Shown in pieces: positions 39,379 through 49,787 of a stretch of 64,000 bases of DNA (the stretch's first letter is position 1; each line of letters opens with the position of its first letter). The position numbers were made by a program, and so were the translations under genes. The notes under the pieces were generated by a model that saw only the letters and a program-made list of their open reading frames with translations, did not search any database and was not told the DNA's origin. Source of the DNA: Microbulbifer variabilis ATCC 700307 (GTDB taxonomy: Bacteria; Pseudomonadota; Gammaproteobacteria; Pseudomonadales; Cellvibrionaceae); NCBI RefSeq assembly GCF_000380565.1, contig NZ_AQYJ01000020.1:1-64000 (forward strand). The letters are read 5' to 3'.

Positions 39379-40238
39379 TGTCCGGCTCCCTTAGCCTCAG
39401 AAACATTAGTAGTCGCTTCCATACGCTTTTGCAGACGCGCTAGCGATGCCTGGGTAGCGCGCAATTCGCGCAGGATTTCAGTTTGGCTTGGTGGCAGGCA
39501 CAGCTCATCCATACGCCGCAGTTTGGCCTCTTCCAGGTTATTAAGTACCACTCCGATAAACAGGTTGATCATTACGAAAGCACCCATTACCACGAAGCTG
39601 ATAAAGTAGACCCAGGCCCAAGGCATCGCATCCATGGCCGTATACATAATGTCGGTCCAATCCTCAAAAGTCACAATGCGGAATAGACTCAACAGCGCAA
39701 TCGGCAGGCTACGCCAATGGGTCGGATCCACATCGTGAAACAGGAAGTAACCCGCCACCCCATAAATATAAAAAATAATCCCCATCAGCAATGCTATGTG
39801 CAACATACTCGGCAGACTGCGCAACAAGGTATCCACCAGAGTGCGCAATTCAGGGAAGGCCGAGACCAGGCGCAATACTCTCAAAACCCGTACCAGACGC
39901 GCCAAAGTAGCTAGCGGCCCGGCCGCCGGTATTAAGCTGAGAGCAATAATAGTGAAATCAAAGCAGTTCCAGCCGCTGGAGAAGTAACGCCAGGGGCGCG
40001 AGCCATGGGCAGCAATTTTTATCAGCGCCTCCAGAATAAAAGCGCCAAGTACCAGCTGGTTAATCCCCCCCAATAGTGCGCCAAAGCGTTCCACTACCCA
40101 ATTTGAGGTTTCCAATCCCACTGCGATACCGCTTAACAGGATCATGCCGATGATCATCTGGTTAAACAGCGGGGCTTCGACAATTTTCTGGCAACGTAAC
40201 GCCAGGGTAGGTTTTTGGGCAATACTAACTTCGCTCAT
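39375..40238 (-). CDS. Voltage-gated sodium channel homologue (BacNav-type ion transporter) inside the trp operon
   Basis: A 287-residue single-domain six-helix cation channel expected to work as a tetramer in the inner membrane. S1-S3 lie at about 24-45, 57-78 and 88-106. S4 has arginines at 114, 117, 120 and 123, every third position, the voltage-sensor pattern. The pore loop ends in TFEDWT (190-195), corresponding to TLESWS of NaChBac/NavAb; the extra acid makes sodium versus calcium preference uncertain. S6 ends near 234, and 250-275 looks like a coiled coil that would hold the tetramer together. The gene overlaps trpE by 14 bases and trpG by four, so it is translated as part of the trp mRNA. 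Confidence 0.9.
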   Translation of the reverse strand: MSEVSIAQKPTLALRCQKIVEAPLFNQMIIGMILLSGIAVGLETSNWVVERFGALLGGINQLVLGAFILEALIKIAAHGSRPWRYFSSGWNCFDFTIIALSLIPAAGPLATLARLVRVLRVLRLVSAFPELRTLVDTLLRSLPSMLHIALLMGIIFYIYGVAGYFLFHDVDPTHWRSLPIALLSLFRIVTFEDWTDIMYTAMDAMPWAWVYFISFVVMGAFVMINLFIGVVLNNLEEAKLRRMDELCLPPSQTEILRELRATQASLARLQKRMEATTNVSEAKGAGQ

Positions 40239-41736
40239 TGTTCTCGGTCTTTACATCTTTACTACTACTGGCCAGAGCCATGCCCGCCGCTCGGAAAAGC
40301 GCGCGGGCTTTATTCATGGTTTCATCCCATTCTGACTGGGGATCGGAATCAGCGACCAGACCGGCGCCGGCCTGGATAAATAACTGACCATCCTTGATTA
40401 CCGCTGTGCGAATAGCAATAGCGGTATCCATATTGCCATTCCATGCCAAATAGCCTACCGCACCACCGTAGATACCCCGCTTTTCAGGCTCCAATTCATC
40501 AATGATCTCCATAGCCCGAATCTTCGGCGCCCCGGACAAAGTGCCGGCCGGTAGGGCCGCGCGTAGCGCATCCATACCTGAGAGACCATCCCTCAGTTGG
40601 CCTGTTACATTAGAAGTGATATGCATTACATGGGAGTAGCGCTCTACAACCATCTGCTCGGTCACCTGCACACTGCCGGTTGCCGCCACCCTGCCCACAT
40701 CATTACGGCCAAGGTCAATAAGCATCAGGTGCTCCGCCCGCTCCTTAGGATCAGCCAGCAATTCCCGCTCCAAAGCCCGGTCCTCCTCTTCTGAGGCCCC
40801 CCGGCGGCGGGTTCCAGCCAGTGGCCGTACTGTCATCTCCCCCTCTTCCAGATGCACCAGGATTTCGGGGCTCGAGCCCACCACCTGATGGTCGCCAAGG
40901 TCCAGAAAATACATATAAGGAGAGGGGTTCAGGCTGCGCAAGGCGCGATAAAAGTTCAGTGGCGGCGCATCGAACGGGGCAGACAGGCGCTGCGACGGCA
41001 CCACCTGCATAACATCCCCAGCCAGTACATATTCCTTGACCCGTCTTACGGCCTGCTTAAAATTTTCTTCTCCAAAGTGAGAGTGAAACGCACTTTCCTC
41101 TATGCCTTTACCATCCAGGTCCAGGGGTACCGTATTTGGTAAAGGCTGCGCCAGGCGAGTAACAAGTTGGTCGAGACGTTTCTGGGCATACTCATATGCG
41201 TCTTTTTGTATTGGATCTGCATGCACAATAAAAATAACTGCACCGGCGAGGTTATCGAAAACTACCAGCTCATCACTGACCATCAATAGAATATCTGGGT
41301 TACCCAGAGTATCTACTGGCATACTGTGCGCCAAACGGGGCTCTATATAGCGCACGCAATCATAACCAAAGTAACCAACAAGACCGCCATTGAAACGCGG
41401 TAGGTCAGGTAGCTCCGGCACCCGATAGTACTGTTGGAATTCTTCTACAAACGTCAGGGGATCTTCCGGGGCGTGGCTTTCTACTACTTCGCCATCCCGC
41501 TCAATAGTTACTTCGTTACCACTCACTCGTAGGACGGTACGTGCTGGCAAACCGATAATAGAATATCGTCCCCACTTCTCTCCCCCCTGCACCGACTCAA
41601 GCAGGTAACTGTAACGCCCAGCTGCAAGTTTCAGGTAAGTGGACAAAGGTGTTTCAATATCAGCCAGCACTCGGCGCACCAGCGGTATGCGGTTGTAGCC
41701 CGCAGACACAAGTTGGGCGTATTCGCTTGGGGTCAT
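40225..41736 (-). CDS. trpE: Anthranilate synthase component I
   Basis: A 503-residue chorismate-using enzyme that starts tryptophan synthesis with TrpG. The feedback-binding motif [15 protein letters not shown] (tryptophan pocket) is near residue 45. The C-terminal chorismate fold carries [21 protein letters not shown], and [18 protein letters not shown]. The start lies three bases after GGAG. A leader peptide precedes it at 41844-41891. In P. aeruginosa, as I recall, trpE and trpG are far apart with pyocin genes between; here only a channel gene intervenes. Confidence 0.97.
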   Translation of the reverse strand: MTPSEYAQLVSAGYNRIPLVRRVLADIETPLSTYLKLAAGRYSYLLESVQGGEKWGRYSIIGLPARTVLRVSGNEVTIERDGEVVESHAPEDPLTFVEEFQQYYRVPELPDLPRFNGGLVGYFGYDCVRYIEPRLAHSMPVDTLGNPDILLMVSDELVVFDNLAGAVIFIVHADPIQKDAYEYAQKRLDQLVTRLAQPLPNTVPLDLDGKGIEESAFHSHFGEENFKQAVRRVKEYVLAGDVMQVVPSQRLSAPFDAPPLNFYRALRSLNPSPYMYFLDLGDHQVVGSSPEILVHLEEGEMTVRPLAGTRRRGASEEEDRALERELLADPKERAEHLMLIDLGRNDVGRVAATGSVQVTEQMVVERYSHVMHITSNVTGQLRDGLSGMDALRAALPAGTLSGAPKIRAMEIIDELEPEKRGIYGGAVGYLAWNGNMDTAIAIRTAVIKDGQLFIQAGAGLVADSDPQSEWDETMNKARALFRAAGMALASSSKDVKTENNERS

Positions 41737-41843
41737 AGAGACTCCGGTCTATTTTGCGTTTTTTAGGTTGGCGCCAGAGTATAGATAGCGCCCACAGGAA
41801 AGGTGGCCGGAATGGTAGCAGCTACCAAATTGGCCTTAGCGGA

Positions 41844-41891
41844 TCAGTGGCGCCATCGCCAGCTGGTTGTTGTGGGGATAGTGTGATTCAC
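41844..41891 (-). CDS. trpL: trp leader peptide with tandem Trp codons
   Basis: A 15-codon frame that starts at GTG 41891 and stops with TGA at 41846-41844. It encodes MNHTIPTTTSWRWRH. The start is five bases after a strong GAGGGAA site (41903-41897). Two tryptophan codons separated by one Arg codon near the end are the pattern of an attenuation leader. Downstream the RNA can form an extended hairpin at 41835-41805 (core GGTAG/CTACC). The octamer TGGCGCCA occurs both across the second Trp codon (41848-41855) and near the trpE start (41769-41776), so the two copies can pair. I find no U-run terminator, so the mechanism is open. Confidence 0.75.
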   Translation of the reverse strand: MNHTIPTTTSWRWRH

Positions 41892-41917
41892 GGAAATTCC
41901 CTCAGTGCAGGCGCACA

Positions 41918-41946
41918 AGTTTACAAATCCCGTATGCGGCGGGCAA
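41918..41946 (-). promoter_or_regulatory. Candidate trp operon promoter
   Basis: On the minus strand TTGCCC (41946-41941), a 17-bp spacer and TAAACT (41923-41918). The start of transcription would be near 41911, about 20 bases before the trp leader peptide. The -35 lies in a GGCGGG/CCCGCC hairpin (41959-41938) that could end rpe transcripts. Confidence 0.5.
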
Positions 41947-41968
41947 GGGGTTACCCGCCAGGTTTTTA

Positions 41969-42631
41969 TCAAGGCAGGCTCTTGCGCATAGCGCCGATCA
42001 CCTCAGCGTAGTCCGATGTATTGAAAATGGCAGAGCCCGCTACGAAAGTATCTGCACCTGCGGCGGCAATTTCTGCAATATTATCCCGGTTAACTCCGCC
42101 ATCGATTTCCAGGCGTATATCATAGCCACTAGCATCGATCAGTTGTCGTGCCTCACGCAGCTTTTCCAGGGTGGCCGGAATAAATTTCTGGCCACCAAAG
42201 CCCGGATTAACTGACATCAAAAGGATCATATCCAGCTTATCCATCACATATTTGGCGGCATCAAGGCTGGTAGCCGGGTTAAATACCAAGCCCGCCTTAC
42301 ATCCCAAACTGCGAATTAACTGCAGAGAGCGGTCTGGGTGGCGGGAGGCCTCGGGGTGAAATGTGATATAGGTTGCGCCCGTATCCGCAAACATGCGAAT
42401 CATATCGTCCACGGGCTCAACCATAAGATGTACATCAATAGGCGCCTGGACACCGTGCTTACGCAGTGCTTGGCATACCATCGGACCTATGGTCAGATTG
42501 GGCACATAATGATTGTCCATCACATCGAAGTGCACCCAGTCGGCACCGGCCGCCAACACATTGTCCACCTCTTCTCCCAATCGCGCGAAATCGGCGGAGA
42601 GAATGGATGGAGCAATTTTGTAATCAGACAT
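41969..42631 (-). CDS. rpe: Ribulose-phosphate 3-epimerase
   Basis: A 220-residue TIM-barrel enzyme that interconverts ribulose-5-P and xylulose-5-P. Metal and catalytic residues lie in [29 protein letters not shown] and [13 protein letters not shown], and the phosphate site is in EIDGGVN. In Pseudomonas gph lies between rpe and trpE; it is absent here. Confidence 0.97.
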   Translation of the reverse strand: MSDYKIAPSILSADFARLGEEVDNVLAAGADWVHFDVMDNHYVPNLTIGPMVCQALRKHGVQAPIDVHLMVEPVDDMIRMFADTGATYITFHPEASRHPDRSLQLIRSLGCKAGLVFNPATSLDAAKYVMDKLDMILLMSVNPGFGGQKFIPATLEKLREARQLIDASGYDIRLEIDGGVNRDNIAEIAAAGADTFVAGSAIFNTSDYAEVIGAMRKSLP

Positions 42632-42650
42632 CTCAATATCCTTAAGTAAA

Positions 42651-43361
42651 TCAGTTTTCCGCGGTTAAGCGGCGGTGCAATCGATCCAGGCGCTCAGGAG
42701 TCCCCACATCGCACCAGTCCCCCTGATATAATTCCGCCTGTAATTTGTCTTCGTTAAAAGTGAACACCTCCCCGAGGCCAAAACACTCACGCATCTTTGG
42801 ATAGTGAGTAAGTATTTCCGGGCGCAACCAGCTAATTCCGGCAAAGGTATAGCGGGGCTTGGCAGTTCCTGATAGCAACCCATCCTCAATCCCAAAGTCA
42901 CCTTCAGGATTATGGGGGGGGTTGGGCACCATCAATAACCGCCCGGGGCAACTCTTGGGTAAAGGGTGGGTTATCCATTGGGAAAGATCGAAGTCACACC
43001 AGACATCCCCATTGACCACCAGGAAAGGGGCCTCACCCAAGAGTGACATAGCATTGATAATACCGCCGGCAGTTTCGAGCGGCCTCTCTTCATGCTCTAC
43101 CGAATACTGGATATCCATTCCCCAACGTTCACCACTACCAAGGCAACTCCTAATCTTATGGCCAAGATAACCAAGATTAATAACCACCCGCTGGATACCA
43201 ATACTTTGAAGGCGCTCCAGGGCGTGCTCAATCAGCGGTTTTCCTGCTACAGGTAGTAAGGGCTTTGGCGTCTGGTCAGTCAGCGGGCGCATACGGCGAC
43301 CGAAGCCTGCAGCCAGGACCATGGCGGTAGTTGGAGAGGTCTCTTTTGGGTGGGTCATCAA
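42651..43361 (-). CDS. murU: N-acetylmuramate alpha-1-phosphate uridylyltransferase
   Basis: A 236-residue nucleotidyltransferase. The signature [33 protein letters not shown] contains the nucleotide and magnesium sites, and [11 protein letters not shown] gives a second acidic site. Together with AmgK it makes UDP-MurNAc from recycled MurNAc, bypassing MurA and its fosfomycin target. The assignment over a generic sugar-phosphate transferase rests on the adjacent amgK, 24 bp upstream. Confidence 0.9.
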   Translation of the reverse strand: MMTHPKETSPTTAMVLAAGFGRRMRPLTDQTPKPLLPVAGKPLIEHALERLQSIGIQRVVINLGYLGHKIRSCLGSGERWGMDIQYSVEHEERPLETAGGIINAMSLLGEAPFLVVNGDVWCDFDLSQWITHPLPKSCPGRLLMVPNPPHNPEGDFGIEDGLLSGTAKPRYTFAGISWLRPEILTHYPKMRECFGLGEVFTFNEDKLQAELYQGDWCDVGTPERLDRLHRRLTAEN

Positions 43362-43385
43362 ATTAATCTATACAATTTTTACAGC

Positions 43386-44426
43386 TTACCTGAGCGAGTC
43401 CCCAGCACTGCGGTAGTCACTATACCAGGGCTGCTGTTCGATCAATGGCAATAACTGGTCGGCAAACCAATCGCCAAAGGGCTTCAGTTCAGAATAGCGA
43501 CCAGCTGTTTCCATTACATAACGAATAACCAGGGAGAGATTACTCAGATACCCCTGTTTGCCATCGCGAAGCGACAAGCGTGGGAACAGGCCAAGTACTT
43601 TAATATGACGCTGCAGCCCCATCCAGTCGAACCATCGTAAGAACCTTTCAGGGTCCACAGGTTCCATCACTCCGGCAGCTTCTGCAGTAGCTGCGTAAGC
43701 GAATACCCAGCGTTCAACCCGTTCCCGGGGCCAGCGTATATAGCAATCCCGTAACAGCGAAACCAGATCGTAAGTGATAGGGCCCCAAACCGCATCCTGG
43801 AAATCCAGAATCCCCGGCCTCTCTCCTTCCCGTATCATCAGATTCCGGCTGTGGTAATCACGATGAACCAGGGTATGTGGCTGGTTGGCTGCATTATCCA
43901 ATAGCAATTGGAAGGTATCTTCAATCAGCTCCATCTCCTTTGCTGAAAGCTGATGACCTAGCAGCTTACCCGCCAACCACTCAGGCATAATACGCATCTC
44001 TGTCAGAAACAACTCTGCGTCATAATTGGGAAAAAGTGTTTCGTCTCTGGGTATCTGTTGCAGACACAACAACTCACTCATCACCTCGGCATAGAGGCCC
44101 TCGACACTATCGTTATTAAGTACACCAAATAACTGGGTATCGCCAAGATCCTCCAAGAGAAGATAGCCATTGGTCGTATCTGCCGAGACCACCATCGGCG
44201 TATGGATACCGTTGCGGCGCAGATAATCAGCAATGGCCACAAAGTGACTTGGCTTGGTGTGCTCCGGTGGGGAGTCAACTGCAATCAAACTCGGCTTGGT
44301 GCCTGTGCGAAAATAGCGTCGAAATCCCGCATCGCCGGCAAATTTGAACAGCTCCGCGGAGGAGTGCATTTCCAAAACCTGCCCCACCCAGCGGCAAAGC
44401 TCCTCAAATCGCGAGTCATCAGTCAC
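43386..44426 (-). CDS. amgK: N-acetylmuramate/N-acetylglucosamine kinase AmgK
   Basis: A 346-residue aminoglycoside-phosphotransferase-fold kinase that makes MurNAc-1-phosphate. Brenner-type HRDYHSRNLMI gives the catalytic Asp and ILDFQDAVWGPITYDL the metal-binding DFG-like site. It is the first gene of an amgK-murU pair and is divergent from lptD, the arrangement known in Pseudomonas. The phosphatase MupP needed upstream of it is not in this window. Confidence 0.92.
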   Translation of the reverse strand: MTDDSRFEELCRWVGQVLEMHSSAELFKFAGDAGFRRYFRTGTKPSLIAVDSPPEHTKPSHFVAIADYLRRNGIHTPMVVSADTTNGYLLLEDLGDTQLFGVLNNDSVEGLYAEVMSELLCLQQIPRDETLFPNYDAELFLTEMRIMPEWLAGKLLGHQLSAKEMELIEDTFQLLLDNAANQPHTLVHRDYHSRNLMIREGERPGILDFQDAVWGPITYDLVSLLRDCYIRWPRERVERWVFAYAATAEAAGVMEPVDPERFLRWFDWMGLQRHIKVLGLFPRLSLRDGKQGYLSNLSLVIRYVMETAGRYSELKPFGDWFADQLLPLIEQQPWYSDYRSAGDSLR

Positions 44427-44686
44427 AACACACCTTCAATTCTTCACCTGTGGCTTGTAATAACCGGGCTGATTCCCCAGGTATAAGATCGCATTGTAAC
44501 CCCACGCAGTGTCGCGTCCAGCAGCGTCTGCGCAATTCCTCTTACACTCGTACCAGCGCTGTGGCTATTAACTATTTCTACATTCAAGTAGAATCGAGCG
44601 AAGATTTTTGCGCGCCCCGGCTCGATAGCTGTCGCACGCATCTACCGATAAAGAAACATTTAAGAATAGCCGGAACCTATCGATTG

Positions 44687-47311
44687 ATGCATGAAGTCCC
44701 CCGGTGGCGTCGCCTAGCACTCGCGATTGCTAATTATTCACACACCCGTACTTTCGCAATCGGCTTAATTGCCGCAACCCCCCTGTGGGCACACGCCAAC
44801 CAGGGTAATGCTTACGAAGACCCAAACTACAACCCTTATTTGTACCTCGACTGGCTACCCCGCTCAGAGCTTACCCCCGAAGAGAGGGGCAGGATACCGG
44901 CTATATGTTCAGGGGCCTTTATTCCCCCTCCGAGAAACTATCCTGATGCAGATCTTCCTCCCGAGAATGCCCCTCTGCGTGCCACCGCCGAAAGATCACA
45001 GGTACTTGATGATGGCACCGCAGAATTAAGCGGTAATGTGCATATCACCCAAGGATATCGCCAATTATTTGCCGACCAGGTTGACCTCAATCAGCAAAAC
45101 CATACCGCCTACCTAAGCGGAGCCGTAGAGCTGCGTGAGCCGAATTTATTGATCCGTGGGGCTTCGGCTGAGGTACACACAGACAGTGAGGCAGCATCGA
45201 TTGATGATGTCTCTTACGTTATTCACGATGAATACATCCATGGCGACGCGGCCTACGCAGCCCGCCAAACCAGTGGTGAACTCACCCTAACAGACGGCAC
45301 TTATACCCGCTGTGAACCGGGAAAGGAGTTTTGGCGACTGATTGGCAGTGAAATCAATATTGATGAAGTAGAAAGCCAGGGTACAGCTCGAAATGTCCGC
45401 CTGGAAATCATGGACGTTCCGGTGTTCTACGCTCCCTATTTCCGCTTTCCAGTGGGAGATGCCCGGATGTCGGGCTTCCTCTTTCCCTCTTTGAGCAACA
45501 GTGATAAGAACGGCTGGGACCTCGCTATTCCCTACTATTGGAATATAGCGCCGCAGATGGATGCAACCCTTACCCCGCGTTATATCCAATACCGGGGCAA
45601 AGGTCTGGAAGTGGAATTTCGCCATTTGAGCCCTATCTTTAATACCAGACTCCGCGTAGCTGATCTGCCAAATGACAAAGGCGGCAACGATGATCTGTCC
45701 CGCAAACTTATCGACCGCGGCTTCCCCGAGGATCTGGTGCTACCCAACAAAGGCAGGGACCGTTGGCTGGTGAATCTTGACCAGGAAGGCGGCTACAGTG
45801 GCAGTATCTGGCGCACCGATATCGACTTTACAAAAGTCAGTGATCCAGACTATTTTCGGGATTTAAGTACTGCCAATCTGGGGATTAATGCGGAAACCCA
45901 GGTCAACCAAGCAGCGCAAGGCAGTTTAAGCACAGAAAACTGGCGAGTCACTTTACGTGCCCAGGACTACCAGGTCCTGGAAAATGACCTCCCCGACACC
46001 TTCGCTCAGCTGCCGCGCCTGGATGTGAACGGTGATTACCGCTGGGAGGACTGGCGACTCTCTATGCATAACGAGGCCATAGCCTGGAGGCACAAGGATA
46101 CCCAGACAATCACATCTATTGGGGACACTGACGATCCTACTAGCGTGGTAACTAAAACCACGGATTTTATTACTGCGGATAGATTGCGCCTCGACTACGA
46201 ACTCGCCTGGGATAAAGAATGGCTATGGGGCTATTTCAAACCCGGTATCGCCGGCCGTTACCTGGGCTACCAGGTGAGCGATCTGTTCCTGCCCGAAGAT
46301 GCCAACGACACACCCGATGCCGCCGCTGCCCAGTTCACCCTGGATACGGGCCTGTATTTTGAACGGGATAGTTTTATTTTCAACAGGGACTTTATTCACA
46401 CCCTGGAACCCCGGCTGTTTACACTGATCAGTAGTAATGCCAACCAGGATGACTTTTTTGATATCAGCAGGAAGGAAGTTAATTACCCTTACGACCCTAA
46501 TAACATACTTGTTATTGATCCCCGTAGTAATAATCTGCTTTACGATACTTCGCTATTTACCTTCAGCTACGATCAGCTATTCCGCGACAGCCGTTTTGCG
46601 GGCAGTGACCGTATAGATGATGCAAGTCGAGTCGCTCTAGGTCTCACTACCCGCTTTATTGATCCGATCAGCGGGCGTGACCTGTTCTCCGCCAGCATTG
46701 GCCAGGCCTATTATTCCAGTGACTCACAAATTGGGTTAACGGAGTTAATTGAGGAGACCCCCCGCTCTGAACTCGCTGCCCGACTAGAAAGTCGACCGAT
46801 TCAGTCCCTGCGTATCGGCAGTGAGTTTGTTTACGACGACACGGAGCACAATATCAACCGGGGCAATTTCAGCCTGCGATACTTTGACGATGACGCCAGA
46901 ATCTTCAACCTCAGCTATTACTATGAGCGGAATGACGCACTGCTATTTCCAAACGAAGTGGACAATGATGACGACTCCTCTACCCGGCAGCTCAACAGCT
47001 CTGCAGTCCTGCCTATCAGCACCCATACCTCTATAATGGCTAGCGCCGCCTACGATTTAACCCTGGACCGGGAACTGCAATACTTAGCTGGCATCGAATA
47101 CGATGATTGCTGCTATCGTGCGCGCCTGGTATGGAGCCGCACCCTGGACAATGACCTGGCCGGGGTCGTAGCCGCTGAGGACTTGGAGTACGAGGAAGGT
47201 ATCTTCCTAGAGGTGCAACTAAAAGGTCTGGCAGGGTTCGGATCAACTGTAACTCAGATGCTTTACAAGGGCATTGCAAACTTTGATCAGAGAGAAAAGC
47301 TGAAACCGTGA
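44687..47311 (+). CDS. lptD: LPS-assembly outer-membrane protein LptD
   Basis: An 874-residue beta-barrel that inserts lipopolysaccharide into the outer leaflet with LptE. A signal sequence (about 1-38, ending WAHA) is followed by the OstA/jellyroll domain (DDGTAELSGNVHITQGYRQLFADQV) and a C-terminal barrel. Cysteines that pair in E. coli are matched by ICSGAF and TRCEPG near the N-terminus and CC in YDDCCYRARL. I place the start at ATG 44687; the frame is open to 44450 but that extension has no export signal at its front. surA overlaps its stop. Confidence 0.93.
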   Translation: MHEVPRWRRLALAIANYSHTRTFAIGLIAATPLWAHANQGNAYEDPNYNPYLYLDWLPRSELTPEERGRIPAICSGAFIPPPRNYPDADLPPENAPLRATAERSQVLDDGTAELSGNVHITQGYRQLFADQVDLNQQNHTAYLSGAVELREPNLLIRGASAEVHTDSEAASIDDVSYVIHDEYIHGDAAYAARQTSGELTLTDGTYTRCEPGKEFWRLIGSEINIDEVESQGTARNVRLEIMDVPVFYAPYFRFPVGDARMSGFLFPSLSNSDKNGWDLAIPYYWNIAPQMDATLTPRYIQYRGKGLEVEFRHLSPIFNTRLRVADLPNDKGGNDDLSRKLIDRGFPEDLVLPNKGRDRWLVNLDQEGGYSGSIWRTDIDFTKVSDPDYFRDLSTANLGINAETQVNQAAQGSLSTENWRVTLRAQDYQVLENDLPDTFAQLPRLDVNGDYRWEDWRLSMHNEAIAWRHKDTQTITSIGDTDDPTSVVTKTTDFITADRLRLDYELAWDKEWLWGYFKPGIAGRYLGYQVSDLFLPEDANDTPDAAAAQFTLDTGLYFERDSFIFNRDFIHTLEPRLFTLISSNANQDDFFDISRKEVNYPYDPNNILVIDPRSNNLLYDTSLFTFSYDQLFRDSRFAGSDRIDDASRVALGLTTRFIDPISGRDLFSASIGQAYYSSDSQIGLTELIEETPRSELAARLESRPIQSLRIGSEFVYDDTEHNINRGNFSLRYFDDDARIFNLSYYYERNDALLFPNEVDNDDDSSTRQLNSSAVLPISTHTSIMASAAYDLTLDRELQYLAGIEYDDCCYRARLVWSRTLDNDLAGVVAAEDLEYEEGIFLEVQLKGLAGFGSTVTQMLYKGIANFDQREKLKP

Positions 47312-48654
47312 TGAGAATAATGCAGAAATTTGTGACTAAATTGAGTCTGTCATCCGTTCTGGCTGCCTGCGCACTGATCGCCGGTACTGTTACAGCACAA
47401 GTGCAAACCCTGGACCGAGTAGTCGCCGTTGTCGATGAAGATGTCGTGATGGCCAGTGAGCTGGCCCAGCGTTTGAATACTATTGCCAGCCAGATCCAAG
47501 CACAGCAGGTCCAGGCGCCCCCTATTGAAGTTTTACGCCGCCAAGTACTTGAGCAGCTGATTGTCGAAAGACTACAGCTGCAAATGGCTTCGCGCGCAGG
47601 CGTTACTATCTCTGAGTCTGAGCTTGATCAAGCCATCGCACGAGTTCAACAGAATGCCAGTGTCAGCCCGGAAGAATTCCGCCAGCGCCTTCGTGCAGAT
47701 GGTATGACCATAAAGAGCTTTCGCCAGCAAGTCCGCCAAGAGTTGATGATTCGCCGCGTAGAACAAGGCAGTGTTAACCGCAGAATCCAAATCACAGATC
47801 AGGATATCGACAACTTCCTTCGCTCCAAAGAAGGAGAGTTCTGGAAGTCACCGCAATTTGAGCTCGGTCATATCCTGATTCCCATAAGCTCCAGCGCACC
47901 ATCCAGTGAGGTGACCCAAGCTCGCGAAAAGGCAGAAGAGCTAGCTGAACAAGCACGTGAGGGTACTGATTTCCGTCGCTTGGCTATAGCCAACTCCGCT
48001 GGGCAAAATGCTCTAGCCGGTGGTGATCTAGGCTGGCGTAAGACAGTGGAACTGCCGACCCTCTTTGCAGATGCGCTCAACGGCCTGAAAGTGGGAGATG
48101 TAACAGAGCCTTTCCGCAGTGATGCCGGCTTCCATTTACTCAAGATTCACGCCCAGAAAGGTGCTAACGAACAGCTGGTGGAACAGACTAAAGTTCGTCA
48201 TATTCTGTTGAAGCCATCCGCCATCCTCACCGATGACGAGGCCTATAACAAACTGATCGCCATGCGCGAGGAAGCCATGGCCAATGATAATTTTGATAAA
48301 TTAGCCCGGGAAAACTCTGAAGATATAGGCTCAATGCTCGCCGGAGGGGATCTAGGCTGGTCTATGCCTGGCCAATTTGTACCAGAATTTACCCAGGCAA
48401 TGGACACCACTAATATTGGCGAAATCAGTCTGCCGTTTCGCAGCCAATTTGGCTGGCATATCCTGAAAGTTGAGGACCGGCGCAAGCAAGATATGACTGA
48501 TCAATATATCCGCAATCAAGCTGCCAACTTGTTACGTAACCGTCGCTACGAAGAAGAACTTCAAAATTGGCGCCGTGAAATTCGCGATCAGGCTTATGTT
48601 GAAATTAAGCTGCAGGATGGAAACAAAGACTCGACCGAAAAAGAGCAACAGTAG
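47311..48654 (+). CDS. surA: Periplasmic chaperone / peptidyl-prolyl isomerase SurA
   Basis: SurA escorts unfolded beta-barrel proteins, including LptD, to the Bam complex. The 447 residues have a signal peptide (about 1-30, ending GTVTAQ), an N-terminal chaperone domain, two parvulin domains (about 175-275 and 288-385, each with LAGGDLGW) and a C-terminal helix. The start codon shares a base with the lptD stop (TGATG). GTG 47308 and ATG 47320 are alternatives. Confidence 0.95.
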   Translation: MRIMQKFVTKLSLSSVLAACALIAGTVTAQVQTLDRVVAVVDEDVVMASELAQRLNTIASQIQAQQVQAPPIEVLRRQVLEQLIVERLQLQMASRAGVTISESELDQAIARVQQNASVSPEEFRQRLRADGMTIKSFRQQVRQELMIRRVEQGSVNRRIQITDQDIDNFLRSKEGEFWKSPQFELGHILIPISSSAPSSEVTQAREKAEELAEQAREGTDFRRLAIANSAGQNALAGGDLGWRKTVELPTLFADALNGLKVGDVTEPFRSDAGFHLLKIHAQKGANEQLVEQTKVRHILLKPSAILTDDEAYNKLIAMREEAMANDNFDKLARENSEDIGSMLAGGDLGWSMPGQFVPEFTQAMDTTNIGEISLPFRSQFGWHILKVEDRRKQDMTDQYIRNQAANLLRNRRYEEELQNWRREIRDQAYVEIKLQDGNKDSTEKEQQ

Positions 48655-48675
48655 CACTCATCCTTTTAGAATCCC

Positions 48676-48703
48676 AAAACCGGGCCTAAGCGCCCGGTTT
48701 TTT
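48676..48703 (+). terminator. Terminator after surA
   Basis: AAAACCGGGC (48676-48685) and GCCCGGTTTT (48692-48701) around a six-base loop, with six T's (48698-48703). A good Rho-independent terminator only 25 bp ahead of pdxA, so pdxA needs read-through or its own start signal. Confidence 0.8.
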
Positions 48704-48728
48704 ATTGATCAAGGAATTGGCCCACCAA

Positions 48729-49706
48729 ATGACCACCAAAATTGCACTAACCCCAGGGGAACCCGCAGGTATAGGCCCAGAATTAGCAGTTAAAGTGGCA
48801 CAGCAGGGCAGCAGCTCACAAATAATAGCTATTGCAGATCCAGAACTACTATACCAGGCCGCTAGCATTCTCAGTCTCCCACTGACATTACTACCCTTCT
48901 CTCCTGATTCAGCAGCATCGGCTACTCCACCCGGCTGCCTATATATTCAAGAAATCCAAATGGCCAGCAGTGCCAAGCCAGGTCAATTGAGTACTACCAA
49001 TGCTCCCTATGTTTTGAGCACTCTGGAGGCTGCAGCTAAAGGATGCTTGAGAGGACAATTTAATGCCTTAGTAACCGGCCCCGTACACAAAGGAGTGATC
49101 AACGATGCAGGCATCCCATTTAGTGGGCATACCGAATTTTTTGCTGAGCAAGCGGGTATTGAGCAAGTCGTAATGATGCTAGCAGCTGAAAATCTGCGCG
49201 TGGCATTGGTGACTACACATCTCCCTCTAAAAGATGTCAGTAAAGCTATCACAGGAGAGCGCCTCACACAGGTCATTCAAATTCTACACAAAAGCCTGAC
49301 CAATGAGTTCCGGATCGAATCTCCTCGCATCGGGGTATGCGGCTTAAACCCGCATGCAGGGGAAGGCGGTCACCTCGGTATGGAAGAAATAGAGGTGATA
49401 GAACCAGCTCTGAATAGCTTGCGAGCAGAGGGCATCCAGCTCCTTGGCCCCTTACCTGCCGATACACTCTTTACACCCCCGCAATTAACTCACTGTGACG
49501 CAGTATTGGCCATGTATCACGATCAGGGGCTGCCGGTGTTAAAATTCAAGGGGTTCGGTAAAGCTGTAAATATTACCCTTGGGCTGCCTTTTATCCGTAC
49601 ATCAGTAGACCACGGTACCGCGCTGAATCTTGCTGGTACTGGCGATGCCGACAGTGGTAGTTTGGAGGCAGCTTTGGCGCAAGCTATTGAATTGGCTACT
49701 CGGTGA
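48729..49706 (+). CDS. pdxA: 4-hydroxythreonine-4-phosphate dehydrogenase
   Basis: A 325-residue enzyme that oxidises 4-phosphohydroxythreonine in pyridoxal phosphate synthesis. It has [12 protein letters not shown] at the start, [11 protein letters not shown] in the middle, and the metal-binding [12 protein letters not shown] near residue 255. The ATG at 48729 is preferred; a TTG at 48705 lies inside the terminator tail. Confidence 0.96.
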   Translation: MTTKIALTPGEPAGIGPELAVKVAQQGSSSQIIAIADPELLYQAASILSLPLTLLPFSPDSAASATPPGCLYIQEIQMASSAKPGQLSTTNAPYVLSTLEAAAKGCLRGQFNALVTGPVHKGVINDAGIPFSGHTEFFAEQAGIEQVVMMLAAENLRVALVTTHLPLKDVSKAITGERLTQVIQILHKSLTNEFRIESPRIGVCGLNPHAGEGGHLGMEEIEVIEPALNSLRAEGIQLLGPLPADTLFTPPQLTHCDAVLAMYHDQGLPVLKFKGFGKAVNITLGLPFIRTSVDHGTALNLAGTGDADSGSLEAALAQAIELATR

Positions 49707-49787
49707 GCTACCTCGCAGTATTTGCAAAGTGGCTCTCCCTTTTGTCGTATATATCAACCCAAAAAAGCTTCAAGTATAGATTATTTA

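Noticed and set aside
41740-41835. Classical Rho-independent attenuator ahead of trpE
   Set aside because: Hairpins exist but no U run follows them on the minus strand; an A run lies there instead.
44450-44686. 80-residue N-terminal extension of LptD
   Set aside because: No export signal at its front; the signal sequence lies after ATG 44687.
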